A DNA stretch of 11,162 nucleotides, taken from CBFGRV01 sp965651265. GTDB taxonomy: Bacteria; Bacteroidota; Rhodothermia; Rhodothermales; VXPQ01. A program made the position numbers and the translations under genes. The notes under the pieces were generated by a model, which was given only the letters and a program-made list of their open reading frames with translations, was not told where the DNA came from and searched no databases. Below are positions 1 to 6,870 of this stretch, piece after piece (the stretch's first letter is position 1; each line of letters opens with the position of its first letter). The DNA lies in contig CBFGRV010000085.1 in the NCBI GenBank assembly GCA_965651265.1, forward strand, positions 1 to 11,162, in the 5' to 3' direction.

Positions 1-396
1 ATCCCGTCGAAGATCTTTGAGGCGATGGCGCTGAAGCGCCCAATTGTGCTCGGTGTTCGGGGCGAGACGGAAGAGATCATCCGGGAATCTGGGGCAGGGA
101 TTCCTATCCAGCCGGAAAATCCGGATGAGCTCGTGCAAGCGATTAAGCGCCTTAAGGACGACCGCGAACTATACGATCAAATGGCACGCGCCGGGTACGA
201 GTACGTGCACATGTACCACGACCGGCGTGAACTGGCACGCCGGTACTGGGCAATACTGGAAGATGTCTATCGAGTCGGCGACCGGTCACAACGTGACGAA
301 TATACAGCCGAGGACGACTCCAGGGATCATACCCCAATCGTAACCCGAGATCCGACTTCCGATCACATCATGCGAGCAGTACACGAGAGCAAATGA
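1..396 (+). CDS. Glycosyltransferase family 4, C-terminal part (cut by window edge)
   Basis: Only the last 131 codons are present; the reading frame is open from base 1. The visible protein begins with IPSKIFEAMALKRPIVLG, the donor-sugar binding segment of GT-B fold, GT4-type glycosyltransferases (PSKxFExMA followed by a Pro-Ile-Val strand). Then come the EEIIRESGAGI stretch and the closing helix (DDRELYDQMARAG), which are usual for the family. The enzyme would move a sugar from a nucleotide donor to a lipid-linked acceptor at the cytoplasmic face of the inner membrane; donor and acceptor cannot be told from this fragment. The tail after about window residue 95 is polar, rich in Asp and Arg, and looks disordered. 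The stop codon overlaps the next start (ATGA at 393-396), so translation is probably coupled to the epimerase gene. Family call is firm, specificity unknown. Confidence 0.88.
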   Translation: MPSKIFEAMALKRPIVLGVRGETEEIIRESGAGIPIQPENPDELVQAIKRLKDDRELYDQMARAGYEYVHMYHDRRELARRYWAILEDVYRVGDRSQRDEYTAEDDSRDHTPIVTRDPTSDHIMRAVHESK

Positions 397-1541
397 AGGT
401 TCTGAACGTTGTCGGCGCGAGGCCGAATTTCATGAAGGTGGCGCCACTCCATCGTGCGCTGCTTCAAGTTCCGGGCTTGGAATCGCGCATTGTCCACACC
501 GGGCAGCATTATGATGAGCGCATGAGCGACGTCTTTTTCCGGCAGCTCGAGATGCCGGAGCCGCACGTTTACCTGGGGGTCGGAAGCGGCTCGCACGCTC
601 AGCAAACGGCTCGTGTCATGATGGCGTTCGAGGAAGTCGTTCTCGAGGAGCGGCCGGACCTCATCATCGTCGTAGGTGACGTAAACTCGACGCTCGCGTG
701 TGCCCTGGTCGGTGTCAAGCTACATGTTCCGGTCGCGCACGTGGAGGCTGGATTGCGTAGTGGCGATCGGTCCATGCCGGAGGAAATCAATAGAATCGTC
801 ACCGACAGCATCGCGGACCTTCTGTTCGTAACGGAACAGAGTGGACTCGATCACCTTCGGTCGGAGGGCATTCCTGACACGAAGGTACACTTCGTGGGAA
901 ACGTGATGATTGACTCGCTCGTGCATTTTCGCCGTAAAGCCGCTGAAACGAGCATATTGTCCGACCTTGGATTGGGAGGCCGCCCGTACGTGCTGATGAC
1001 AATGCACCGGCCGGCGACCGTGGATCATCCCGAGGGTCTCGAGGCTGTGCTCCAGACGATCGAAGGCATGGTGCAAGAGCTCGCCGTGGTGTTTCCGATA
1101 CATCCGCGGACTCGCGGAAGGATGGAGGAGTTTGGTCTGACGTCGCGCCTTCTCTCCATTCCTGATCTGATCCTTACAGAACCTGTTGGCTATCTCGAAT
1201 TCCTACGACTGATGGAAAAGGCTTCCGTCGTGGTAACGGATTCGGGCGGAATACAGGAGGAAACGACGTATCTGGGCGTGCCGTGTATAACGCTTCGCGA
1301 TTCGACGGAGCGGCCAGTCACCGTCGAGCTAGGAACGAATCAGCTGATGAATCTCGAGCCTGCCCTCATCCGAAATGCCGTCCTCAAGTTGGCCCGCGAA
1401 GGTCGGCCGGGCTCATCGATTCCTCCTCTTTGGGATGGAAGTGCGGCCGTGCGCATTGCGGAAATCATCAAAGATTTCCTTTCAACTCGGTCGGCATCCA
1501 GGGATCTTTATCAGACGGCCGGGGCAGAGACTACAGGCTAG
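393..1541 (+). CDS. wecB: UDP-N-acetylglucosamine 2-epimerase, non-hydrolysing
   Basis: The 382-residue product has the usual length for WecB/MnaA, which interconverts UDP-GlcNAc and UDP-ManNAc in the cytoplasm and supplies ManNAc or ManNAcA for surface polysaccharides. Family motifs appear in order: GARPNFMK (8-15), HTGQHYD (35-41), GDVNST (95-100), HVEAGLRS (116-123), PEEINR (129-134), MHRP (204-207), PIHPR (235-239), TDSGGIQEE (282-290) and STERP (304-308). The residues expected in catalysis or UDP binding are present: Asp96, Glu118, Glu131, His205 and the Ser284-Gly-Gly loop. The common HRxEN segment reads HRPATVD here, a modest departure after the histidine. The ATG at 393 overlaps the upstream stop and gives the expected N-terminal beta strand. 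No clear ribosome binding site precedes it, which fits coupling. A hydrolysing epimerase (NeuC) is less likely given the overall match to WecB. Confidence 0.95.
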   Translation: MKVLNVVGARPNFMKVAPLHRALLQVPGLESRIVHTGQHYDERMSDVFFRQLEMPEPHVYLGVGSGSHAQQTARVMMAFEEVVLEERPDLIIVVGDVNSTLACALVGVKLHVPVAHVEAGLRSGDRSMPEEINRIVTDSIADLLFVTEQSGLDHLRSEGIPDTKVHFVGNVMIDSLVHFRRKAAETSILSDLGLGGRPYVLMTMHRPATVDHPEGLEAVLQTIEGMVQELAVVFPIHPRTRGRMEEFGLTSRLLSIPDLILTEPVGYLEFLRLMEKASVVVTDSGGIQEETTYLGVPCITLRDSTERPVTVELGTNQLMNLEPALIRNAVLKLAREGRPGSSIPPLWDGSAAVRIAEIIKDFLSTRSASRDLYQTAGAETTG

Positions 1542-1554
1542 ACATTCCCGGCCG
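1516..1554 (+). terminator. Hairpin across the wecB stop codon, possible weak terminator
   Basis: CGGCCGGG (1516-1523) and CCCGGCCG (1547-1554) form a perfect 8-bp GC-only stem around a 23-nt loop that contains the stop codon. No T-run follows, so it does not meet the usual rule for an intrinsic terminator. It could slow ribosomes, protect the 3' end, or be chance in GC-rich DNA. Confidence 0.3.
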
Positions 1555-1656
1555 CAGGAGTTACTATTCACCTTTGGAGTGCGTGCACACAGGTGTCTGG
1601 CTCCCCTGGACCATGCCTACCGATCGAACGGAAGAATTTGAGTTTGCTTAGGCGCG

Positions 1657-1668
1657 GTCGATATCGAC
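1657..1668. promoter_or_regulatory. 12-bp perfect palindrome upstream of the first response regulator
   Basis: GTCGATATCGAC is a perfect 12-bp palindrome 85 bp before the start codon at 1754, in the 212-bp gap after wecB. NarL-family regulators often bind inverted repeats, so it may be an operator, perhaps for autoregulation. A perfect palindrome of this size has roughly a 5% chance of occurring in a gap this long, so the evidence is weak. A near-repeat, TGAAAGGCGTCT (1672-1683) and TGAAAGGCCTCT (1724-1735), also lies in this gap. No convincing -33/-7 pair was found there. Confidence 0.25.
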
Positions 1669-1753
1669 GCATGAAAGGCGTCTTTAGTCCAGGTGTTCGA
1701 TGACGCGATGTGCAGCGGGCCTGTGAAAGGCCTCTAAACAGCATTACCTCATT

Positions 1754-2431
1754 ATGGCTTCCGGAAAGATTCGAGTACTCCTTATTGAGGATCATCCCGC
1801 CATTGGCGAGGCGCTTGCCAGTATCGTCAAGGACAAGATGGACATCGAGCTCGTCGGCCATGAGAGCACGGCGGAGGCCGGTATGGAGGCCGCACGAAAG
1901 CTGCAGCCGGACGTAGCCGTGGTGGATATTTCGCTTGGGGATGCGCACGGACTCGACGTGGTGAACAATCTCAAAATTCAGATTGAGAACATTAACGTCG
2001 TCGTCTACTCGATGTACGATGACACCATCTATGCCGAACGGGCGCTCAGGGCGGGTGCATCGGGCTACCTGATGAAATCAGAGCCGCTTCAGAGTCTTAT
2101 TGAAGCCATTCGGACGGTCGCGGAAGGGGATATCTATCTAAGCCGTCGGATGTCTTCCCGGATTCTTGGAAAGGTCGCGATGGGCAAGAGCTCGAACCCG
2201 ATGTTTGCGGTCGATGAGCTAACAGATCGTGAAATGGCGGTCTTTCAGATGCTGGGGGAGGGATGCGGGGTCGACACAATCACCGACAAGCTTTCTCTAA
2301 GCAGGAAAACGGTCGAGACCTACCGCCGGCGCGTCAAGGAGAAGTTGGGACTAGATTCGATCGAGGAACTCCTTCAGTATGCGATCGAATGGAACCACGG
2401 CCACATCACCCAAAAAAAGGAGAAGAGTTGA
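1754..2431 (+). CDS. NarL/FixJ-family response regulator (first of three)
   Basis: The 225-residue protein is a two-domain DNA-binding response regulator. The N-terminal receiver keeps the acidic pair Glu12-Asp13, the phospho-acceptor Asp58 (in VVDISLGDAHGLD), the switch Ser86 and the invariant Lys108 (YLMKS), so it should be phosphorylatable. A short linker leads to a LuxR-type helix-turn-helix at about 156-210 (LTDREMAVFQML, then SLSRKTVETYRRRVKEKLGL), with the recognition helix near 183-192. No histidine kinase is in the window, so the signal source is unknown. The nearest relative in view is the third regulator (3523-4185), almost alignable end to end, which indicates duplication. The ATG at 1754 gives a normal receiver start and has no Shine-Dalgarno site. 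The lysine-rich C-terminus is encoded by a run of seven A (2412-2418). Targets are unknown; the flanking polysaccharide genes are the obvious candidates. Confidence 0.93.
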   Translation: MASGKIRVLLIEDHPAIGEALASIVKDKMDIELVGHESTAEAGMEAARKLQPDVAVVDISLGDAHGLDVVNNLKIQIENINVVVYSMYDDTIYAERALRAGASGYLMKSEPLQSLIEAIRTVAEGDIYLSRRMSSRILGKVAMGKSSNPMFAVDELTDREMAVFQMLGEGCGVDTITDKLSLSRKTVETYRRRVKEKLGLDSIEELLQYAIEWNHGHITQKKEKS

Positions 2432-2452
2432 GACAAATTCTTTTCCGGTCTT

Positions 2453-2483
2453 ATTGCCTCGCTGCTCGGAAAGTCTAATTTTC
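2453..2483 (+). promoter_or_regulatory. Possible Bacteroidota-type promoter before the second regulator
   Basis: ATTG (2453-2456), a 19-bp spacer, and TAATTTTC (2476-2483) resemble the Bacteroidota primary sigma-factor consensus TTTG / TAnnTTTG, with one mismatch in each element. It lies about 180 bp before the start at 2662. The same stretch holds a weak stem, TTTCCG (2442-2447) with CGGAAA (2467-2472), followed by a T-rich run, so it may instead end the transcript of the first regulator. Confidence 0.3.
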
Positions 2484-2501
2484 TCCGGACAATCCGTACT
2501 T

Positions 2502-2541
2502 TTTGCGCCAAATCTACGGTGCAACAAACTGGCTTTGCGCC
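2502..2541. repeat. Paired TTTGCGCC motif, possible operator
   Basis: TTTGCGCCAAA at 2502-2512 is an inverted repeat of TTTG/CAAA around CGC. TTTGCGCC recurs at 2534-2541, 32 bp further on, close to three helical turns. The full 11-mer also occurs at 7532-7542, in front of the sulfotransferase gene. Two copies before a regulator and one before another transcription unit suggest a shared operator, but the motif is short and unproven. Confidence 0.3.
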
Positions 2542-2661
2542 TAGGATTGCTCTGATCTGCACGGGAGCTGGCGCGGGGTCCGGCGCCATGGTGAAAGTCG
2601 CTTCGACTCACTCCGGTGCGAAACTCATTCCGGCGCAGCCTCCGGCTGCAGCAGGGCGGCA

Positions 2662-3315
2662 ATGCGAACTGAAGACGACTCCTTACGAGTACTTCTAATA
2701 AGCGATGACCGAGGAATACGGTCAACCCTAAAGGACGCTCTGCGTAGCGAAGACGATATTGAGGTCGCTGGTGAAGTTCGGACTGTGGAGCAAGTGTCGG
2801 ACCTCATCCGCAAGGTCGCGGCTGAAGTCGTAGTGCTCCATCTCGGCAGTGACGAGAGAGGGCCCGACCAGGTTCAGCTCCTCCGAGCGGAGATTCCGGA
2901 CGCACGCGTGGTAGCTATCTCTGCCATTACTGACCCCGTGTACGTCGAACGAGTACTTCGGTCCGGCGCGCTTGGTTTTTTGACGGGTTCATCCGCAGAG
3001 CAGGAGATAGGGGAGGCCGTTCGCTCCGTCGCCGTAGCCCGAGCGTACGTCAATCGGCGCGTCGCTCGGAAGATTCTGTCACATCTCCTACGATCGTCAT
3101 CCGACGATCCGCATGAGCAGCTTACCCGGCGGGAGCGCGAGGTGTTCAACCTCATGGGGACCCGCAACACGGCAGAGATTGCCGATGGACTGGGGCTCAG
3201 CATCCGGACCGTTCGTGGCTACATCCGGAGCATCCGAGCAAAGTTGGATCTTCCATCCACATCGGATCTCGTGGAGTACGCCCGCCAGAGACAGGCGGAG
3301 CAGGCGAAGGCGTAG
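2662..3315 (+). CDS. NarL-type regulator with degenerate receiver domain (second of three)
   Basis: The 217-residue protein has the same two-domain plan as its neighbours, but the receiver has lost key residues. Aligned from the N-terminal strand (LLISDD), the acidic pocket keeps Asp15 and Asp16. The phospho-acceptor position falls on His60 (EVVVLHLGSDE) and the switch lysine is Gly109 (GFLTGSS); Ser87 is kept. It should therefore not be phosphorylated in the normal way and may be constitutive, ligand-controlled or active through dimerisation. The LuxR-type helix-turn-helix is well kept at about 154-207 (LTRREREVFNLM, then SIRTVRGYIRSIRAKL), so DNA binding is likely intact. It is clearly more divergent than the first and third regulators. 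The ATG at 2662 follows a GGGCGG stretch that is at best a poor ribosome binding site. The frame is intact with no stop, so it looks selected rather than a pseudogene. Confidence 0.88.
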   Translation: MRTEDDSLRVLLISDDRGIRSTLKDALRSEDDIEVAGEVRTVEQVSDLIRKVAAEVVVLHLGSDERGPDQVQLLRAEIPDARVVAISAITDPVYVERVLRSGALGFLTGSSAEQEIGEAVRSVAVARAYVNRRVARKILSHLLRSSSDDPHEQLTRREREVFNLMGTRNTAEIADGLGLSIRTVRGYIRSIRAKLDLPSTSDLVEYARQRQAEQAKA

Positions 3316-3333
3316 GCGGATATGCCTATGCTT
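3308..3333 (+). terminator. Hairpin across the stop of the second regulator
   Basis: Bases 3308-3317 (AGGCGTAGGC) pair with 3324-3333 (GCCTATGCTT) in a 10-bp stem containing two G-U pairs and a 6-nt loop. The stop codon (3313-3315) is inside the left arm. No T-tract follows, so it is a weak terminator candidate or a 3'-end stabiliser. Confidence 0.35.
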
Positions 3334-3385
3334 ATGCGCTAAAACTACCGTCAATCATTCGCAAAAAGACCCTCACGTCGGACCG

Positions 3386-3414
3386 ATTGTGCAAGTATGT
3401 TGCAATTAGTTTTG
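3386..3414 (+). promoter_or_regulatory. Bacteroidota-type promoter for the third regulator
   Basis: TAGTTTTG (3407-3414) matches the -7 consensus TAnnTTTG exactly. ATTG (3386-3389) lies 17 bp upstream, one mismatch from the -33 element TTTG and within the accepted spacing. Transcription would begin near 3420, leaving a 5' leader of about 100 nt before the ATG at 3523. This is the best promoter match in the window. It suggests that the third regulator is transcribed apart from the second. Confidence 0.45.
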
Positions 3415-3522
3415 GCGATGCTCTTCGTCTGGGTCAGGTAGTTATTCGTTGTACTCCTGAAGTGGACGCGGCAGGGTCTTAACTGCGGTTGATCAGCTCT
3501 CCTCTATAATGCCCGACTCAAA

Positions 3523-4185
3523 ATGGAACTTTCTTCAAAACCTGTACGGATCCTCATTATCGATGACCACCCCGCGGTCCGTGGTGCACTCAAGGGCGCG
3601 TTGAGCCGGCGCCCAAATTACGTTTGTATTGGAGAGGCTGATTCGGCGGAATCCGCCATGTCATCTATCCGGAAGAATCCGCCGGATGTGGCTATCGTCG
3701 ATATTTCTCTGTCGGACGCCCATGGCCTCGACCTCATCCGTGACATTCGATCGCAATTTCCGAACGTGGCGGTCGTTGTATACACAATGTTTGGTGAGGA
3801 AATCTTTGCAGAACGTGCGATTCGTGCCGGCGCCCTGGCCTACGTGGAGAAGACGGATCCGACGGGCAAGGTCATGGACGCCGTGGCAAGCGCTGTCCGA
3901 GGTGACGTTTATGTGAGCCGCCGAACCGCCAGCCGAATTCTGCGTCGACTAGTGAAGGGGGAGGAGCACGAACATGTAAGTGCGGCAGATCGACTCACTG
4001 ATCGAGAGATGGTGGTTTTCCAGATGCTGGGCCAGGGGCTTGTCGTAGACGAGATTGCCGAAAGGTTGAAGCTGAACCGGAAGACTGTTGAGGCGTATCG
4101 GCGAGGAGCTAAGGAAAAACTTGGGTTCGACAGCGTCTCGGAGCTACTTTACCACGGTCACGACTGGTTCCAGAGCAACACCTGA
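3523..4185 (+). CDS. NarL/FixJ-family response regulator (third of three)
   Basis: The 220-residue protein is an apparently complete response regulator. The receiver has Asp14-Asp15, phospho-acceptor Asp60 (IVDISLSDAHGLD), switch Thr88 and Lys110 (YVEKTD). The LuxR-type helix-turn-helix spans about 158-212 (LTDREMVVFQML, then KLNRKTVEAYRRGAKEKLGF). Similarity to the first regulator runs through both domains, including the shared blocks DAHGLD, LTDREM, VFQMLG and RKTVE. The two are thus recent paralogues and may bind related sites. The middle regulator is more distant. No kinase gene is adjacent. The next gene downstream is the wzc-type kinase, 258 bp away, which makes control of polysaccharide export plausible but unproven. 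The ATG at 3523 gives the normal receiver start. An out-of-frame ATG at 3509 just upstream is ignored. Confidence 0.93.
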   Translation: MELSSKPVRILIIDDHPAVRGALKGALSRRPNYVCIGEADSAESAMSSIRKNPPDVAIVDISLSDAHGLDLIRDIRSQFPNVAVVVYTMFGEEIFAERAIRAGALAYVEKTDPTGKVMDAVASAVRGDVYVSRRTASRILRRLVKGEEHEHVSAADRLTDREMVVFQMLGQGLVVDEIAERLKLNRKTVEAYRRGAKEKLGFDSVSELLYHGHDWFQSNT

Positions 4186-4204
4186 GATCAACGAGTACGG
4201 GCGG

Positions 4205-4234
4205 ATGCGCCCCTTCGATGATCCATAGGCGCAT
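4205..4234 (+). terminator. Hairpin after the third regulator
   Basis: ATGCGCC (4205-4211) and GGCGCAT (4228-4234) pair perfectly over 7 bp with a 16-nt loop, 20 bases past the stop codon. No T-run follows. It may be a weak terminator or a protein-binding site. The rest of the 4186-4443 gap shows no gene and no good promoter match. Confidence 0.3.
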
Positions 4235-4443
4235 AGAGACTGATCCTTTCGTATTACCTTCCGGCCCTCCAGAGTCGTACATTGGTACCCTGGTTGTTGA
4301 CCGTTCCTTCGGCTACACGCAAAGGGATTAGGTGCATGACCTGGGAGAGAGAGCAAGAAAGGCCATCGAACGGTAAAAAGCGGCCAATGGTTGTCGGGCG
4401 GCAGCTACTCACGAAGCGCTAGTTGCCAATCAGATTGAAAGCC

Positions 4444-6795
4444 ATGAAAGATAAAAAGGGCCAGCAAGGCATTATCCACTCTTACGTTTCGGCTGTACCC
4501 TCGACCTATCCATCAGGATCGAGTGGCCGTGAGCAAGTCGAGAACGTCCTCGACACGCTCTACCGGCGCAAATGGCTCATCATCGTGGTTTTCATCCTCG
4601 TTGCAGCCGGCGCAGCCATTTATAGCTTCACCCAGGTGCCGATTTACGAGGCGAGAAGCCTCATCATGGTCGATCTCGGCAAAACGTCGTTATCGGCCAA
4701 CGCACCGATGTCGGTCGGCTCAAATCTATTTGCAACGAATGAGAGGACGCTGGCCGGCGAGATCTTTGTCATCGAGTCATCCGCCAAGATTGCGGAGCGC
4801 GTGAACGCTCGTCTGGACGGCCAAATTAATGGCCAGGTTCGTTTTCGGCCGGCGAGTTCCAGCGTCAATGCCATGTCCGTCATCGGGATGAGCTCGGACC
4901 CGGCACATGCGGCGCTCCTTGCTAACCTGTATGCCGAGGAGTACGTCCAGTTGACCCGCGAGGCAAGCCGCACCCACATGACGCAATCGCGTGAATTCCT
5001 CGAGCACCAGATGGAGGAGCGTCTCGCAGAACTGCACGCGGCGGAAGATCGGGTCAAGAACTATATCGAAAGGGCAGGGGCGACGGCCCTCGACGCGGGC
5101 GGAAGCCGGATCGTGCGTGAGGTTGAGGCCCTCGAAACCCAGATTGCCGACGCTAACATAGAGCTGCAGACGCGCCAGGCCACATTCGACTCCATCGAAG
5201 AGGAGTTGAACACGCTCAGCCCTCAGCTCGCCGACCGAATCGCTTCGCGCCTCGATCTGAAGATCAATGCCGTTCACGCGAAACTGGCTGAGCTTGAGGT
5301 AGCGAAGGATGAGATCCTGCTGCATAACCCCGGCAAATCGGCCAGCGAGCTTCAAAACACGATGCTGCCGCAGATCGAGCGGCAGATGGAGCAACTTCAC
5401 GCTGAGATCGAGAGCCTCTCGGCAGACTACGTAGACGAGGTCATCGCCACGGGCGGAGTTTCCAGTGGAGAGGAAGGACTTTCCTATGTGGGCGAGCTAA
5501 AGCGCCGCCTCATTCAGGAGCGTATCGCGATCAACGGTCTCACGACGCGCATCGACGTGATGCGGCAGCGACTGAATCAGCGCCAGGCCGAGCTCCGTGC
5601 ATTTCCATCACAGGCTGTCGATCTCGCGCGCCTCGAGCGGGCCAAAGAACAGGCTGAGGAGGCCTTTAACTACGTGGCACAGCAGCTTCGTGCCAAGCGC
5701 ATCGAGGAGGAGACGGAACCCGGATACGCCCATATCCTCCAGAGAGCCGTTGAGCCGTCGGCGCCTGTTGGCCCTGACCATCCTCGAAACTTGATCCTTG
5801 GTGGCTTCTTTGGAATTCTCCTGGCTCTTGGGCTCGCACTCGTCGCCGATAAGCTGGATAACCGCATCTATAAGCCGGACAGCATTGTCGACGAAGAGCG
5901 CGACGTGATCGGGGTCATTCCTAACCTGCAGCCGCTACTAAAATCGCAGTTTGCGAAAGCCGAGTATACCGAGCTGGATGGCCGAAAGTACTCGACCTCA
6001 CTGGTCGCCTACCTGAGCCCGTACTCGACGGTGGCGGAATCGTACCGGCACGTCCGGACACGCATCCAGTTCTCCCTGCCCGACAAAGTCATCCAGACGA
6101 TTCTGGTAACCAGCCCAGGTGTAGGAGAGGGTAAGTCTACAACGGCGTCGAATCTCGCCGTCACGATGGCCCAGGCCGATCGTCGCACTCTTCTCATCGA
6201 TGCCGACCTGCGTCGGCCGCAGCAGCGTCGCATTTTCGACGCAACAGAAAACACCACCCTGTATCAGCTGCTGACCGGTCCAAGGTCGATCAAGACGGAC
6301 GGCATGCGGACCAACATCGATAACCTCTATCTGATCACGGCACGTAACGAGTTCGGCATTCATACGAACGGACTTGAGTTTGAGTCGGCTGCTGACGATA
6401 TCCTGAGGGCGGCCAGGAATCCAGCCGAGCTACTCGGCTCGGTTCGTATGCGCGAGCTGCTGGCAGAGCTGAAGGAAGAGTTCGACGTGATCATCATTGA
6501 CACGCCACCTCTCGGGGCTGCCACTGATGCCGTGTTGCTGTCGACACAGTGTGATGCCAGTATCATTGTCGCTCGCGCCGGGAAGACGAAGGAGGCCGAG
6601 GTAAACGACGCCTTCGCCACCCTGGAAAATGTTGGGGCGACCGTGATCGGATCGATCCTGAACGGATTCGATGTGTCGCTGGCTTACGGGCAGAAATACA
6701 GGTACGACTACTCGAAATATGGAATATACGCGCAGTATCAGTACTACGACACCATGGAAGGCACGAGCAGAAAGCGACTGCTCGGTCGAGGTTAG
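4444..6795 (+). CDS. wzc: Wzc-type polysaccharide co-polymerase and tyrosine autokinase
   Basis: The 783-residue inner-membrane protein belongs to the PCP-2a family, which sets polymer length and gates export of capsule or exopolysaccharide. An N-terminal membrane helix (about 44-63) opens the Wzz domain. A long periplasmic coiled-coil region follows, then a proline-containing PVGPDHPRN segment and a second membrane helix (about 450-470). The cytoplasmic BY-kinase domain has Walker A GVGEGKST (559-566, Lys564), Walker A' LLIDADLRRP (583-592) and Walker B VIIIDTPP (682-689). Nine tyrosines lie between 748 and 768, the usual autophosphorylation cluster. Kinase and membrane parts are fused, as in Gram-negative Wzc. 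Between A' and B there is a longish charged stretch (about 640-665). I chose ATG 4444; an in-frame TTG at 4423 would add seven residues. No partner phosphatase is in the window. Confidence 0.95.
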   Translation: MKDKKGQQGIIHSYVSAVPSTYPSGSSGREQVENVLDTLYRRKWLIIVVFILVAAGAAIYSFTQVPIYEARSLIMVDLGKTSLSANAPMSVGSNLFATNERTLAGEIFVIESSAKIAERVNARLDGQINGQVRFRPASSSVNAMSVIGMSSDPAHAALLANLYAEEYVQLTREASRTHMTQSREFLEHQMEERLAELHAAEDRVKNYIERAGATALDAGGSRIVREVEALETQIADANIELQTRQATFDSIEEELNTLSPQLADRIASRLDLKINAVHAKLAELEVAKDEILLHNPGKSASELQNTMLPQIERQMEQLHAEIESLSADYVDEVIATGGVSSGEEGLSYVGELKRRLIQERIAINGLTTRIDVMRQRLNQRQAELRAFPSQAVDLARLERAKEQAEEAFNYVAQQLRAKRIEEETEPGYAHILQRAVEPSAPVGPDHPRNLILGGFFGILLALGLALVADKLDNRIYKPDSIVDEERDVIGVIPNLQPLLKSQFAKAEYTELDGRKYSTSLVAYLSPYSTVAESYRHVRTRIQFSLPDKVIQTILVTSPGVGEGKSTTASNLAVTMAQADRRTLLIDADLRRPQQRRIFDATENTTLYQLLTGPRSIKTDGMRTNIDNLYLITARNEFGIHTNGLEFESAADDILRAARNPAELLGSVRMRELLAELKEEFDVIIIDTPPLGAATDAVLLSTQCDASIIVARAGKTKEAEVNDAFATLENVGATVIGSILNGFDVSLAYGQKYRYDYSKYGIYAQYQYYDTMEGTSRKRLLGRG

Positions 6796-6828
6796 TAGCG
6801 TATCTCCTTCCACAGCCCTTCTTTCCTC

Positions 6829-6870
6829 GCGCGAGACGCCCCAATATGGGTGGCGTCTCGCGCTGTTGTG
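6829..6870 (+). terminator. Strong hairpin terminator after wzc
   Basis: GCGCGAGACGCC (6829-6840) and GGCGTCTCGCGC (6852-6863) form a perfect 12-bp stem with an 11-nt loop, starting 34 bases past the wzc stop. The following TGTTGTGT is T-rich, though not a pure T-run. The opposite strand is followed by purines, so it should act only on + strand transcripts. This is the clearest terminator in the window. It either ends the wzc transcript or lowers read-through into the SLBB gene. Confidence 0.7.

Noticed and set aside
1639..1646. TGAGTTTG as a -7 promoter element before the first regulator
   Set aside because: The key A at position two is missing and no TTTG-like element lies 17-23 bp upstream.
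3505..3510. TATAAT, a perfect E. coli-type -10 box just before the third regulator
   Set aside because: No -35 element lies at the right distance (TTGATC is only 10 bp upstream), and it would leave almost no leader; the TAnnTTTG match upstream is better.
4423..4443. TTG start adding seven residues to the Wzc protein
   Set aside because: A normal ATG follows at 4444, the extra residues show no family feature, and neither start has a Shine-Dalgarno site.
4777..5400. Long antisense open frame (207 codons) within wzc
   Set aside because: It is opposite a well-conserved coding region, its product has no recognisable motif, and GC-rich genes often give such mirrors.
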